Of a stretch of 56,254 bases of DNA, positions 39,032 to 47,815 are shown piece by piece; position 1 is the stretch's first letter; every line of letters starts with the position of its first letter. Location: contig JAPLSQ010000072.1 of assembly GCA_026398535.1 (NCBI GenBank), forward strand, positions 1-56,254, given 5' to 3'. Below the pieces are notes generated by a model. The model worked only from the letters and a program-made list of their open reading frames with translations. It did not search any database and had not been told where the DNA came from. Source of the DNA: Candidatus Sumerlaeota bacterium. Its GTDB lineage: Bacteria > Sumerlaeota > Sumerlaeia > Sumerlaeales > Sumerlaeaceae. The position numbers and the translations under genes are program-made.

Positions 39032-41242
39032 ATGACAACAGAAAAAGAAAACACACAGACGGAAACACTTCGCACACTGCCCGGCGACGACGTCCGGCAG
39101 ATACTCTGGCGTTTCTCCGACCGCTATGACCTGCAGATGCTTGTTCAGAGCGCCCGCGCGGTGGCTCGGGGGCCGGTGGCGCGGCTTGTGGCCGCGGGCG
39201 GCCGCGAGTCGCACGATTGGACGCCCGAAAAAGACGAACTGCTCAAACATTTTGACGAGGCCGGCATCACGTCGGCTTTCATGGAGCCAGCGCAGGGCGG
39301 CTACATCGAGGGGGCGAAAAACACGGCTGTGGCGCTCATCGCATTTGAGCTGTCGTGGGTGGACGCGGGGGCGGCGACAGCCGGCCTGGCCAACAACCTC
39401 GCGCTGGAGCCGATCCAAGAGCGCGGAACACCCGAACAGTTTAATCACTACATGTCGGCCGCCGTGCCGCCCCAGCCCGGCGAAGACCGTAAAATCATGC
39501 GCGGAAGTTTCTGCCTGACCGAACCCCTGCCCTATGTGGGCGTGGACACGGGCGTGCTGGCGGGCAGGTTGCGCGTCGCCGAATGGAAGGACGGCGAAGA
39601 GCCCATCCTGCAGGCGGACAAACGCGGACGCTTTATCACCAACATGGGCTACGCGGATTTCGTGACGCTGGCCGTGGACAGTGCCGACGAGCGCATCAAG
39701 GGCAGTTGCATGGTCATCGTCGAGTCAACCGATCCGGGGCTTTTTGACCGCGGCACGCCGACCAGGAAACTCGTTCATCAGCTTTCCTCAACGAGCGATC
39801 CCTCGTTCAGTCTCCGCATTCCGGCCAGCCGCATCATCGGCGGCTACACGGTCAAGGATGGCAAGATCGTCCCCAATTACAGCCACAGCGAGGTGATTGA
39901 GGCGGTTTTCGCGCGCACGCGTGTGACGGTTGCCGTGATGACGGCGGCCAAGCTGCTGAGCGCGGTGGAGCCGATCATCCGCTACCAGCGCGGGCGCTTC
40001 CGAGGCGGCGAAACGGCGCAGCCTGGGGCCATCCGCTACGACCTCGGCCTGCAGGCCAAGGAGGACGTGACACACCGTCTCGCGGATGTGTGGGCGACGG
40101 GCGAGGCGGCCGCGGCGCTGGCATTCGCGGCGGCGCGTGTTTTCGACACGATGGCGCCCCTCGAGGCGCGCAAGAACCAGATTATGCGCGAGCGCGGCGC
40201 CCTGGGCGGGCGCGCGGAAATGAAGGCGCTCAAAAAGATCGAGGCCGGCGCGCTGGAGTTCCTTAACCCCGATACCAAAAAGAACAATCCCGAACGCCAT
40301 GAGTCGTTGAAAAATGATGAACTCGTCCAGTTCATGTTGCTGAACTCGCAGGCGAATGTGCTCTGTCCGGCAAGCAAGCTGTGGAACACAGGCCACGGCG
40401 CCAACATGATGCGCGAGGCCGTGAGCCTCATGGGCGGTTATGGCATCACGGAGGATTGTCCGGGATTCCTCGGCCAGAAGTGGATGGACTCCCAGCTTGA
40501 GGCCACTTATGAGGGACCCGAAGCGGTGCAAAGGCGGCAGCTTTCGGTGACGATGACACAGCCGCTCTTCCTGGCGCAGTTTCGCCAGTGGATCGCCGAA
40601 ATGCGCGAGATCGCCTCGCGCCGGCCGGGCACGGGCGCATGCACGCTGGCCACGGCGATGCGGCTGTGGCTGTGGTCGCTCGAGCATCTTCAGACGGGTA
40701 AGGATGCCAACGGCGCGCCGCTATATCAGGGCGCTCGCCAAGGCGTGACCTTTCCCCTGGCCGACGCGCTCGCGTGGCTGCTTGCCGCGCGCCAGCAGAT
40801 ACTCGACCTGCAGGAACTGGAAGCCAAAGGACCTGAGAATCCTGTTGTTGCCGAGGGGCTCGAAGGCACGCTGCAATTTCTCGGCGATCTTTGCCATGTG
40901 CAGGCGGCGCGCGCCGCGGGCGAAGCCGGTCGCATCTGCGCCGAACTCGTCCATGGCTATAACCGCCATCCCGCGCGGGACGACGCAAGCTGCGCGGCCT
41001 GCGTGGACACAAGCGAGTTCGATGAACTGGAAAGCCTGATTCCCGGCACGGCTGCCGGTTGCGACAGCGCCGGTCGCCCGCTCAAGGCCGGCCCATGCGT
41101 GAAATTGGACGCGCTTGCGCCTTTCGCGCGGCTCAGGCTCAAGCTCGACGGTTGTCTTACCGGCGCGCGGCTGGCCAAGGATCGCGCCGCGAACGCCCTC
41201 ACCAAGGTCATGATTCCCGAAGCCCTCGACTACCCTGTGTGA
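39032..41242 (+). CDS. Acyl-CoA dehydrogenase family protein (long form)
   Basis: 736 residues, cytoplasmic flavoprotein. Core motifs: GSFCLTEPLPYVGVD in the middle domain (flavin-contact region) and VSLMGGYGITEDCPGFLGQK then QLEATYEGPEAVQRRQLS in the C-terminal helical domain. It is longer than the usual ~380-600 residues, having a ~150-residue C-terminal helical extension with ALAWLLAARQQILD and several Cys (SCAACVD). It would oxidise an acyl-CoA thioester; substrate unknown. No thiolase, ETF or CoA ligase lies nearby. The general-base Glu cannot be placed with certainty. Confidence 0.87.
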   Translation: MTTEKENTQTETLRTLPGDDVRQILWRFSDRYDLQMLVQSARAVARGPVARLVAAGGRESHDWTPEKDELLKHFDEAGITSAFMEPAQGGYIEGAKNTAVALIAFELSWVDAGAATAGLANNLALEPIQERGTPEQFNHYMSAAVPPQPGEDRKIMRGSFCLTEPLPYVGVDTGVLAGRLRVAEWKDGEEPILQADKRGRFITNMGYADFVTLAVDSADERIKGSCMVIVESTDPGLFDRGTPTRKLVHQLSSTSDPSFSLRIPASRIIGGYTVKDGKIVPNYSHSEVIEAVFARTRVTVAVMTAAKLLSAVEPIIRYQRGRFRGGETAQPGAIRYDLGLQAKEDVTHRLADVWATGEAAAALAFAAARVFDTMAPLEARKNQIMRERGALGGRAEMKALKKIEAGALEFLNPDTKKNNPERHESLKNDELVQFMLLNSQANVLCPASKLWNTGHGANMMREAVSLMGGYGITEDCPGFLGQKWMDSQLEATYEGPEAVQRRQLSVTMTQPLFLAQFRQWIAEMREIASRRPGTGACTLATAMRLWLWSLEHLQTGKDANGAPLYQGARQGVTFPLADALAWLLAARQQILDLQELEAKGPENPVVAEGLEGTLQFLGDLCHVQAARAAGEAGRICAELVHGYNRHPARDDASCAACVDTSEFDELESLIPGTAAGCDSAGRPLKAGPCVKLDALAPFARLRLKLDGCLTGARLAKDRAANALTKVMIPEALDYPV

Positions 41243-41575
41243 TCAGGGCGCGTCGAATCAGTCCCAGCGCATAACGCGTCAGTTGCCATGCCGGGCAGGC
41301 TGAGAACTGGTGGCAGTGCGACCAGCGTGGCGGCCTTTGCGCAGGAATGAGTGCGCTCAATCACAAAATAATGGATCAGGTCAGGGGGAGGCGAGGTGTT
41401 TGGCGATGATGGCATAACAACAAAACGCCTTGACAGGGCGTTATCTGTTGACACGACGCGTCCAAACAGGGTTATTGGCTCTCGTGGAGAATCGGGAAGC
41501 ATCATATGCGGACAAAACACGAGAATACCGCATTTTATGCGGATCAGTCTAATTGTTGTTGGGGCAGAAGACAAG
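41243..41575. other. Intergenic region before the restriction-modification island
   Basis: 333 bp. The first half (41243-41400) might be decayed coding sequence, but no family is recognisable. AACGCC/GGCGTT (41424-41442) forms a small hairpin, and TTGACA at 41448-41453 with TTATTG at 41472-41477 is a plausible promoter for the following genes. Base composition begins to shift toward lower GC here. Confidence 0.4.
41448..41477 (+). promoter_or_regulatory. Candidate promoter of the vsr-methyltransferase-nuclease genes
   Basis: TTGACA (41448-41453), 18-bp spacing, TTATTG (41472-41477), about 100 bp upstream of vsr. A hairpin overlapping a second TTGACA lies just upstream. Confidence 0.3.
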
Positions 41576-41974
41576 ATGGATACTTTCAGCCCAAAGAAGC
41601 GATCCTGGATCATGGCGCAGGTCAAGTCCACCGGGAACAAATCGACAGAGCAGGCCTTGCGCGCCACTCTTCGGGAGCACGGCATCACCGGGTGGCGACG
41701 GAGCTATCCTCTCCTCGGCAAGCCGGACTTCGTCTTCCCGAGTGCCAAGGTTGCTGTTTTCGTTGACGGTTGTTTCTGGCATGGACATCCCCGGAAGTGC
41801 CGAGTGCCGAAGGCAAACAGACCTTACTGGGTGCGCAAAATCGCCCGAAACGTAGCGAGAGACCAGCACGTAACGCGTACCCTCAAAGAAAAGGGTTGGA
41901 AAGTGGTCAGGATTTGGGAAGATTCCGTTCAGAAATCATCAACCGTGGCACGGTTGCGGAAGGCATTGGCATGA
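41576..41974 (+). CDS. vsr: Very short patch repair endonuclease (Vsr-like)
   Basis: 132 residues. Vsr nicks next to T:G mismatches caused by deamination of 5-methylcytosine. The zinc/active-site region is clear: LLGKPDFVFPSAKVAVFVDG then CFWHGHPRKC, with RDQHVTRTLKEKGWKVVRIWE near the end, matching Vsr in order and length. I start at ATG 41576 (MDTFSPKKRSWIMAQVKSTG), the usual Vsr N-terminus; the frame is open further upstream. Stop overlaps the methyltransferase start (ATGA), so the repair enzyme is coupled to the enzyme whose by-products it mends. Confidence 0.9.
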   Translation: MDTFSPKKRSWIMAQVKSTGNKSTEQALRATLREHGITGWRRSYPLLGKPDFVFPSAKVAVFVDGCFWHGHPRKCRVPKANRPYWVRKIARNVARDQHVTRTLKEKGWKVVRIWEDSVQKSSTVARLRKALA

Positions 41975-43128
41975 ATGATGAGAAGAAGACTGTGGCGGAA
42001 TTTTTTGCCGGGATCGGTCTCATGCGGATGGGGCTTGAGGAAGCCTGTTGGCAGGTCGTTTGGGCAAACGACATTGACGAAGACAAGATGAAGATGTATC
42101 GAGGGCACTTCGACGACGACGAAGCCCATTTTCATCTGGGCGATGTCCACGCAATCATCCCAGACGACATCCCCTCCGTTGCTTTGGCGACGGCATCCTT
42201 CCCCTGCAACGACCTTTCTTTGGCTGGCGCGCGTCGGGGACTTGCGGGCCGGAACTCGGGCGCCTTTTGGGGATTCATGGACGCCATCAAGGGCATGGGC
42301 AACCGACGCCCGCCTCTCGTGATGCTGGAGAATGTGGCCGGGTTTCTGACGTCCAATGACGGCAACGATTTTCGGGATGCCTGCCTTGCGCTGAACGAAC
42401 TCGGCTACGCCGTAGACGCGTTCATTATTGATGCGGCACTATTCGTGCCGCAAAGCAGGCAGCGGTTGTTCTTGATCGGAAAACGCGAAAAGCTGAAGGC
42501 AACACGGGCCGCCGAAACGCCGACCTTCTACGAGTCTCAATGTCGGCCTCTCTCGCTCGCTGACTTCATTCTCTGGCACCCCGAAATCCGGTGGTCTTTG
42601 GGGGACTTGCCATCAATCGCCAAGACAAAGACAGAGTTGGCAGACATACTCGAAGACCTCCCGGCAAACTCCGCGTACTGGTGGAATCGCCAGCGAGCTG
42701 AGTATTTGCTTAACCAGATGAGTGACAAGCACAGAGCAACTGCCGACAAGATGATTGCCGGGAAACAGACGACCTGCGGAACCGTCTTCCGCCGGGTCCG
42801 GCATGGCCGATCAATGGCCGAACTCCGAACAGATGGCATCGCGGGGTGCCTTCGCACCCCGCGAGGTGGCAGTGGCCGCCAAATCCTGTTTGCCGCGGGC
42901 AAGGGCCGGTATGCCGTTCGATTGCTGACACCAAGGGAGTGTGCCCGACTGATGGGCGCGGACGATTTCCGAATCACGGTCCCGTTGAATCAGGCACTCT
43001 TTGGATTCGGCGATGCCGTGTGCGTGCCGGTCATTCGATGGATTGCCGAGAACTACCTGACTCCCGCATGGAAGGAACTACATGCCAAAGACAACTCAGA
43101 AGAACGGTACGCCGCCAAAGCAGGCTGA
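41971..43128 (+). CDS. DNA (cytosine-5) methyltransferase
   Basis: 385 residues. Ordered C5-methyltransferase motifs: FFAGIGLMRMGLEEA (AdoMet-binding, I), SFPCNDLSLAGARRGL with catalytic Cys79 (IV), MLENVAGF (VI), QSRQRLFLIGKR (VIII), and LTPRECARLMGADDF with NQALFGFGDAVCVPV (IX-X). The target-recognition region (~260-310) is not interpretable by eye. It lies between vsr and a GIY-YIG nuclease, overlapping both, as the modification part of a type II restriction-modification system. Size is similar to the M.Eco29kI type. Confidence 0.92.
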   Translation: MNDEKKTVAEFFAGIGLMRMGLEEACWQVVWANDIDEDKMKMYRGHFDDDEAHFHLGDVHAIIPDDIPSVALATASFPCNDLSLAGARRGLAGRNSGAFWGFMDAIKGMGNRRPPLVMLENVAGFLTSNDGNDFRDACLALNELGYAVDAFIIDAALFVPQSRQRLFLIGKREKLKATRAAETPTFYESQCRPLSLADFILWHPEIRWSLGDLPSIAKTKTELADILEDLPANSAYWWNRQRAEYLLNQMSDKHRATADKMIAGKQTTCGTVFRRVRHGRSMAELRTDGIAGCLRTPRGGSGRQILFAAGKGRYAVRLLTPRECARLMGADDFRITVPLNQALFGFGDAVCVPVIRWIAENYLTPAWKELHAKDNSEERYAAKAG

Positions 43129-43795
43129 AGTTCTGGGATTGCCGGAAGATGTTGCGGCAATCCGAGCGGAAAACCGCAAGTTCTTCACAACGAAGGACGA
43201 GAACGGCAAGCGCATTGGCAGCTACAAGCACGGTGTTTACGCCTTCTACGACTACGACGGCGAACCGATTTACGTCGGTCAGACCGAGGAAAAGCTGAGT
43301 GGCCGTGTCAGTCGCCACCTTACAAACCAGAGAACGGATGCCGTCGCAATGAACGTGCTCGATCCGTTTGAGGTTGCGTACATCGAAGTATGGCCGCTTG
43401 ACGACCAAGTCCGTGGACTTGGCAAGAAGGAGAAGAAAGCCCTTCTTGACCGAGCGGAATACACCGTCTTCCAGAAGGTCTTGCGGGAGTCCGCGCTTGG
43501 CGCGGTGCTGAACGAGAAGGAGATGGCGCCGCGCAGTGAAATCACCCTGCAGGCTTCACACAAGCAACAGATCATTCCCGACTCCATTTACCGACAACGC
43601 AAGCATCCCGATGTGCGAATTGCTCGACGAGCAATGACAATCGCCAACCTCGCCCGCGTCATCAGCGAGCGTTATGTCTCCAACGGGTTGCGGCGCACCC
43701 TTCTGACCCAAGCGAGACGCCTTGAAAGTCTTGCCGCCCAGCGAGTGCAAGAACTCGGCATCACGGCGGACTTCAGGAAAAGGCTACTGGAGTAG
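43082..43795 (+). CDS. GIY-YIG nuclease, probable type II restriction endonuclease
   Basis: 237 residues. The GIY-YIG core is visible: HGVYAFYDYDGEPIYVGQT, the conserved Arg in LSGRVSRHL, and a Glu in LDRAEYTVF. It overlaps the methyltransferase gene by 47 bp, which argues strongly for a restriction partner. GIY-YIG restriction enzymes such as Eco29kI and Cfr42I (CCGCGG) are known and of similar size; whether this enzyme cuts that site is not known. A homing-endonuclease origin is less likely given the context. Confidence 0.78.
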   Translation: MPKTTQKNGTPPKQAEVLGLPEDVAAIRAENRKFFTTKDENGKRIGSYKHGVYAFYDYDGEPIYVGQTEEKLSGRVSRHLTNQRTDAVAMNVLDPFEVAYIEVWPLDDQVRGLGKKEKKALLDRAEYTVFQKVLRESALGAVLNEKEMAPRSEITLQASHKQQIIPDSIYRQRKHPDVRIARRAMTIANLARVISERYVSNGLRRTLLTQARRLESLAAQRVQELGITADFRKRLLE

Positions 43796-43796
43796 C

Positions 43797-44048
43797 GGTA
43801 GTCAAGGAGCAGCGTGAGGTTCTGGTTATCAGAGAACACAGCAACAGAGTGCGCGTTTCAGAAGGCAAGATAAAGAAACTCCGAGAGACACATCCTCGTG
43901 CGTACAGAAATGGACTGTAGAGGAAGACGATGTCCTTAAATCCGAGTTTCAGCAAGGACAGACAATCAAAGAGATCGCAGCCCATCTACAGCGGCAAGTC
44001 GGAGGTATACGATCTCGACTCATCAAGCACGAACTCATCGATAAATGA
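43797..44048 (+). pseudogene. Frameshifted small protein with a C-terminal HTH-like domain
   Basis: Two abutting frames read like one protein. The first gives VVKEQREVLVIREHSNRVRV and then GKIKKLRETHPRAYRNG before stopping at 43918-43920. The second, from about 43908, gives QKWTVEEDDVLKSEFQQGQT then IKEIAAHLQRQVGGIRSRL and stops at 44048. The latter is a W-T-x-E-E-D, IxEIAxxLxR, IxSRL pattern seen at the C-termini of several defence- and helicase-associated proteins. No start codon is evident. I read it as the frameshifted C-terminal fragment of a lost gene in the island. Confidence 0.5.
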
Positions 44049-44122
44049 TCACCGAACCATCGCTTGCAGCTCAGGGTTTGCCTGCAGCGGGCAAACAGAA
44101 ACGGAAGCGTGACGTCAGCCCT

Positions 44123-45094
44123 ATGAAAATGAACACATACAACACCAACATCCTCACAAATATAAACATGGTTTTCATGAAACCATCGCAACGCATGGGG
44201 CCCGTTGGGATATTCTCGTTCCTTTTTATCGTTTACGGATGGATTTGTGCCTGGCCACAGGCCGATGCGTCCCGCCAGCCGCACGCCCCTCTCAACAGTG
44301 CCAATCCTCGGGAAATCAGTGTGTTTATACGCGTGGACGACATCTTTATGATGGGGTCCGACATCCAGCCGCAGGAAATCGACGCATTTTTAGGAGTCGC
44401 GGAGAAACACAAGGCCAAGGTGGTTCTGGCCACTATCCCCAATCGCCTTCTGCAAAAAACAAACCGTGACGCGAAGATGGCGGAACAATTGCGGGACTAT
44501 ATCAAAAGAGGGCACCAGGTATTTCAGCACGGATTCAATCATAAATGCCCCTTTACGGGTGACAAGGGCATGGAGTTCTATCAGCCGAAAATATCCAACG
44601 GGTATACAAAAGAGCAGAGGATGGAAAAGATCAGGGAAGGAAAGCAGATGCTCGAGGCGGTTATCGGCAGGAAGGTGACCGGATATGTCGGTCCGGGCAA
44701 CGACGGTTTGTATATCAAACCCGACTTGGAATCCCTGTCGGAGCTGGGCTTTTTGTGGCTGCCGGATTTCGAGACTTCCACGACATTTATCGATCATCAA
44801 CAAGGACATTTCATCAACGGTCTGGAGTACACGTGGGCCCTGAAGGACGAAACTTATCGGGAGACAATGGACGAAGCGAAGAGCAATTTCCTCGAGACAA
44901 TAAAAGAACACGATATATGGGCGATCAAGTTTCACGATCATTTTACGAGAAAGAATTACAACAACGGGATTGTTGTCAGGTGGTTTGACGAGTTGCTGAC
45001 ATGGCTCGATTCTCAGCCAGATGTGAGGGCGGCATATTGCACATACGACGAATATTACGCAAAGCGCCATACTGAATTTTCAGCAGAATTCTAA
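44123..45094 (+). CDS. Exported polysaccharide-deacetylase-like protein
   Basis: About 323 residues from ATG 44123; ATG 44177 is an alternative, and the frame is open to 44045. An N-terminal hydrophobic segment (GIFSFLFIVYGWICAWP) suggests export. The NodB/DUF2334-like fold is indicated by ISVFIRVDDIFMMGSDIQPQ (Asp-Asp), then RGHQVFQHGFNHKCPF (His-x3-His), VGPGNDGLYI and WAIKFHDHF. It probably removes acyl groups from an envelope polysaccharide. Base composition is clearly lower in GC than the polysaccharide genes downstream, so it likely came with the island. Confidence 0.75.
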   Translation: MKMNTYNTNILTNINMVFMKPSQRMGPVGIFSFLFIVYGWICAWPQADASRQPHAPLNSANPREISVFIRVDDIFMMGSDIQPQEIDAFLGVAEKHKAKVVLATIPNRLLQKTNRDAKMAEQLRDYIKRGHQVFQHGFNHKCPFTGDKGMEFYQPKISNGYTKEQRMEKIREGKQMLEAVIGRKVTGYVGPGNDGLYIKPDLESLSELGFLWLPDFETSTTFIDHQQGHFINGLEYTWALKDETYRETMDEAKSNFLETIKEHDIWAIKFHDHFTRKNYNNGIVVRWFDELLTWLDSQPDVRAAYCTYDEYYAKRHTEFSAEF

Positions 45095-45095
45095 A

Positions 45096-45345
45096 AGGAT
45101 CGAAAATTATTATCGAAGGAAAAGAAAACCATACGACTGATACGTACGAGGTTTATGAAAGCGTTGGCGGGTCGCACTGGCGCGAGTACGCGGAATATCC
45201 GCAACGCGCGCGCGGAATCGCGGTGTACGCTCGCGCGGCCGGGGCGGTTGCGCTGCTGCCGCTGGCGCTGCTTACCATGGTCTTCGCTCTGACCGGCCTG
45301 CTGTTCCTTGTTTTGCTCGACCAGTTACGGGTGAACGATTCATGA
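45096..45345 (+). pseudogene. 5'-truncated small membrane-protein gene
   Basis: A frame without a conventional start reads DTYEVYESVGGSHWREYAEY, PQRARGIAVYARAAGAVALL, PLALLTMVFALTGLLFLVLL and ends DQLRVNDS at TGA 45343-45345, overlapping the next ATG (ATGA). The strong transmembrane helix and the overlap argue it was translated. A GTG at 45223 could start a 40-residue version. Composition is high-GC like the downstream genes from ~45150, while its 5' end runs into low-GC sequence, consistent with truncation at the island border. Confidence 0.45.
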
Positions 45346-46268
45346 CCGTCGGCCCCGGCACAATCGCGCCAGATGTCTCAGTGGTCATCGCGTTTTACAA
45401 CCGCCGCGGCGGGGCGGCGCGCTGCCTGGAAGCGGTTCTGTCGCAGGAACTGCCGCTTGGAATCGCGATGGAGGTCATCGCGGTCGACAACGGCTCCACA
45501 GACAGCACGCGTGAAGAGTTGGCGCGATTTCCCGTGCGCCTGGCGGATTGCGCGGAACGCGGCCCAGCCGCGGCACGCAACGCCGGCATCCGGGCCGCGC
45601 GCGCGCCCATCATCGCGACCACCGACAGCGACTGCGCACCCGAGCCCGGCTGGCTTGCGCGGATCATCGAACCTTTTGCGGACGCGCGCGTCATCGCCGC
45701 GGGAGGCCCGATCGTGAGCCTTGAACACAACCGCGGCGTGACCCTGTTCATCGACTTTTTCCGCATCCTCAACCAGGAGAAATTTTTTCGCGGCGGCCAG
45801 TGCAACCCGCCGTTTGTGGCGACGGCAAACGCCGCGTTCCGCCGCGAGGCTGTCGAGCGCGTTGGCGGTTTTGACGAATCGCTGCTGGTGGGCGAGGACG
45901 CCGATCTGTGCTGGCGCATGCTCGGCGCGGGCGGCGCCATCGCTTATTGCCCGCTGGCCGTCGTTCGCCACGCTCACCGTGACACGTTCATGGCGTTTTT
46001 CAGAATGGCGCTCAATTATGGGGAGGGCTGCGCGGCGCTCTTTGCGCGCCATCGGGGGCGGTTCGGCCAGCGGCGGCTCGTGCAGTGGGACAATATATAC
46101 AACCTCGCGCTCGCGCCTTGGAGGGCGTTGCGGGGATTGGTGACCGGCCGCACGCCGTTCGAGCGGAAAATCGCGCTCTACGACGCGTTGTGGCGCTCGG
46201 GGTTCACGATTGGTTGTGTCGCGGGTTCCATCCGCAACAGAATTGTGTTTCTTCTCGTATCGCATTAG
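45342..46268 (+). CDS. Glycosyltransferase family 2
   Basis: 308 residues. GT-A fold: DVSVVIAFYNRRGGAARCLE, VIAVDNGSTDSTREEL, GPAAARNAGIRAARAPIIAT with the metal-binding DSD, and VGGFDESLLVGEDADLCWRM. A C-terminal amphipathic part follows. It would transfer a sugar from a nucleotide sugar to a lipid-linked or surface glycan. First intact gene of a polysaccharide cluster; its start overlaps the stop of the truncated membrane-protein frame. Confidence 0.92.
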   Translation: MTVGPGTIAPDVSVVIAFYNRRGGAARCLEAVLSQELPLGIAMEVIAVDNGSTDSTREELARFPVRLADCAERGPAAARNAGIRAARAPIIATTDSDCAPEPGWLARIIEPFADARVIAAGGPIVSLEHNRGVTLFIDFFRILNQEKFFRGGQCNPPFVATANAAFRREAVERVGGFDESLLVGEDADLCWRMLGAGGAIAYCPLAVVRHAHRDTFMAFFRMALNYGEGCAALFARHRGRFGQRRLVQWDNIYNLALAPWRALRGLVTGRTPFERKIALYDALWRSGFTIGCVAGSIRNRIVFLLVSH

Positions 46269-46417
46269 ACAACCAAGAGTGCGAAGGGTGAGACGGGTTG
46301 AGACGCAACGGTCAGCGGGCGCGTTTTATCTTGCCGATACGGCGGGAGTCGTGACAGGAAACCGCACGAATGTCAGGATTTGGAAGACAGTTAACAACCC
46401 GCCGCAACGGACATATC

Positions 46418-47815
46418 ATGCGGGCATTGTGGCAGACCATGCTGGCGGGCGCGGCGCTGGCCGCCGTGGTCATGGCCATAATCATGATGGTGATGAATTT
46501 CGGCGTCATGGGGCTTGCGGCGATCGCGGGCATGACGCTTGCCGCGGTTTGCGTGACGCTTCACCCGCTCGTTCCGTTCACGCTCTATTTCGGAACACTG
46601 TTTTTCACCGAGACTTCCATCCCCGGCGTTCCGGTCACCGCCAACCAGGTGCTGGGCATTCTTTTCCTGGCATCATGGTTTTCGTGGCATCTGCGCGGCA
46701 AGACGATGAGCATCCGCTCGGGATTTCTGTGGCTGCTTGGTTTTGTGGCGCTTTATTTCGCGCTGAACGGGGCGGCGGGAGAAAACACGGCGCGCGGACT
46801 GGTGCATGCGCGCTATGTTGTCATCTATTTCGCGATGGCCTGCTGTCTGGCCTCGTCGCTGACGACTGAGCGCACCGTGATGGCGCTGGCGTGGATCATC
46901 ACGCTGCTGACGCTCGGGGGGGGGTGCGCGGGGCTGGCCGAGGCCGCCGAAAAAAACACATTCGCCTTACTGCTTGCCGGCGGGGTCAATCATGCCGCGC
47001 GCATACGCGGCGCGGCGCCGAATCCCGTCGTCTTCGCGTGGCAGATGCTTTACGGATTCCCCTTCGCGTTTTATATTTACGCCCAGTCGCGCAACGCGGC
47101 CGCGCGTGGTTTCGCGCTGGCGGCCGGATTCTTTCTGATGCTCGTGGCCATTCTCACTTTCAACCGTCAAACATTCATCCTGATTGTTCTTTTGCTGGCG
47201 GTCTGCGCGCTGCTTTACGCGTATCCCAACCGCAAGATGTTCCTTGCCATGCTGGCCGCGGTCATCGCGGTGGTGGCGGCAACTATTCTGCCTTTCATCA
47301 TTCAGCGCATGTTCACAGTCACAGAGCTGGGGCGCGACATTTCATTTCTCGAGCGGTACGACTCGCTGCTTTTGGGTCTCGAAATGTTTCGGGCACACCC
47401 CGTGATTGGCGTCGGACTGGGATCTTTTCCCGCCGTGTGGGGCAATTACATACCGCCGGATTATTCGACTTACTACATGCAGTTCACGGAACGATCGAGG
47501 CTCAAATACCCGGATTTTGGCTGGCTCGCGCTTCTGTCCGAAACGGGGCTGGCGGGCATTGTCTTGTGCGCCGGTCTTTTTGGCGCCATAGCCGCCCGGG
47601 CGTGGCGCGCACGGCGATGGGCGACCGCGCGAAAGGATTTTTTCGTGTACAACCTGTCTGCCACACTGCTGACGCTCCTCATTTTTATCGTCATCACGAC
47701 GGCCATCCAGGACACGTTTCTTTATGTGCGCGTGTGGATGGTGTTCGGGCTGGCATTGCTGATGGACAGGCACATCCTGTTACCGGCAGGCAGCGAACCG
47801 GCTGATGCGATGTAA
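46418..47815 (+). CDS. O-antigen ligase/polymerase-type membrane protein
   Basis: About 465 residues from ATG 46418 (ATG 46370 possible). Ten or more hydrophobic helices with a large extracytoplasmic loop containing RGAAPNPVVFAWQM and the Wzy_C/WaaL-type region FLERYDSLLLGLEMFRAHPV then IGVGLGSFPAVWGNYIP. It would polymerise or ligate glycan chains on the periplasmic side. A G9 tract at 46916-46924 encodes LGGG in mid-gene; a change of one base there would truncate the protein. Its 3' end overlaps the next gene by 11 bp. Confidence 0.85.
   Translation: MRALWQTMLAGAALAAVVMAIIMMVMNFGVMGLAAIAGMTLAAVCVTLHPLVPFTLYFGTLFFTETSIPGVPVTANQVLGILFLASWFSWHLRGKTMSIRSGFLWLLGFVALYFALNGAAGENTARGLVHARYVVIYFAMACCLASSLTTERTVMALAWIITLLTLGGGCAGLAEAAEKNTFALLLAGGVNHAARIRGAAPNPVVFAWQMLYGFPFAFYIYAQSRNAAARGFALAAGFFLMLVAILTFNRQTFILIVLLLAVCALLYAYPNRKMFLAMLAAVIAVVAATILPFIIQRMFTVTELGRDISFLERYDSLLLGLEMFRAHPVIGVGLGSFPAVWGNYIPPDYSTYYMQFTERSRLKYPDFGWLALLSETGLAGIVLCAGLFGAIAARAWRARRWATARKDFFVYNLSATLLTLLIFIVITTAIQDTFLYVRVWMVFGLALLMDRHILLPAGSEPADAM

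Noticed and set aside
43930..44112. 60-residue frame in the island
   Set aside because: It is a shadow of the HTH-like frame, which has the better protein pattern.
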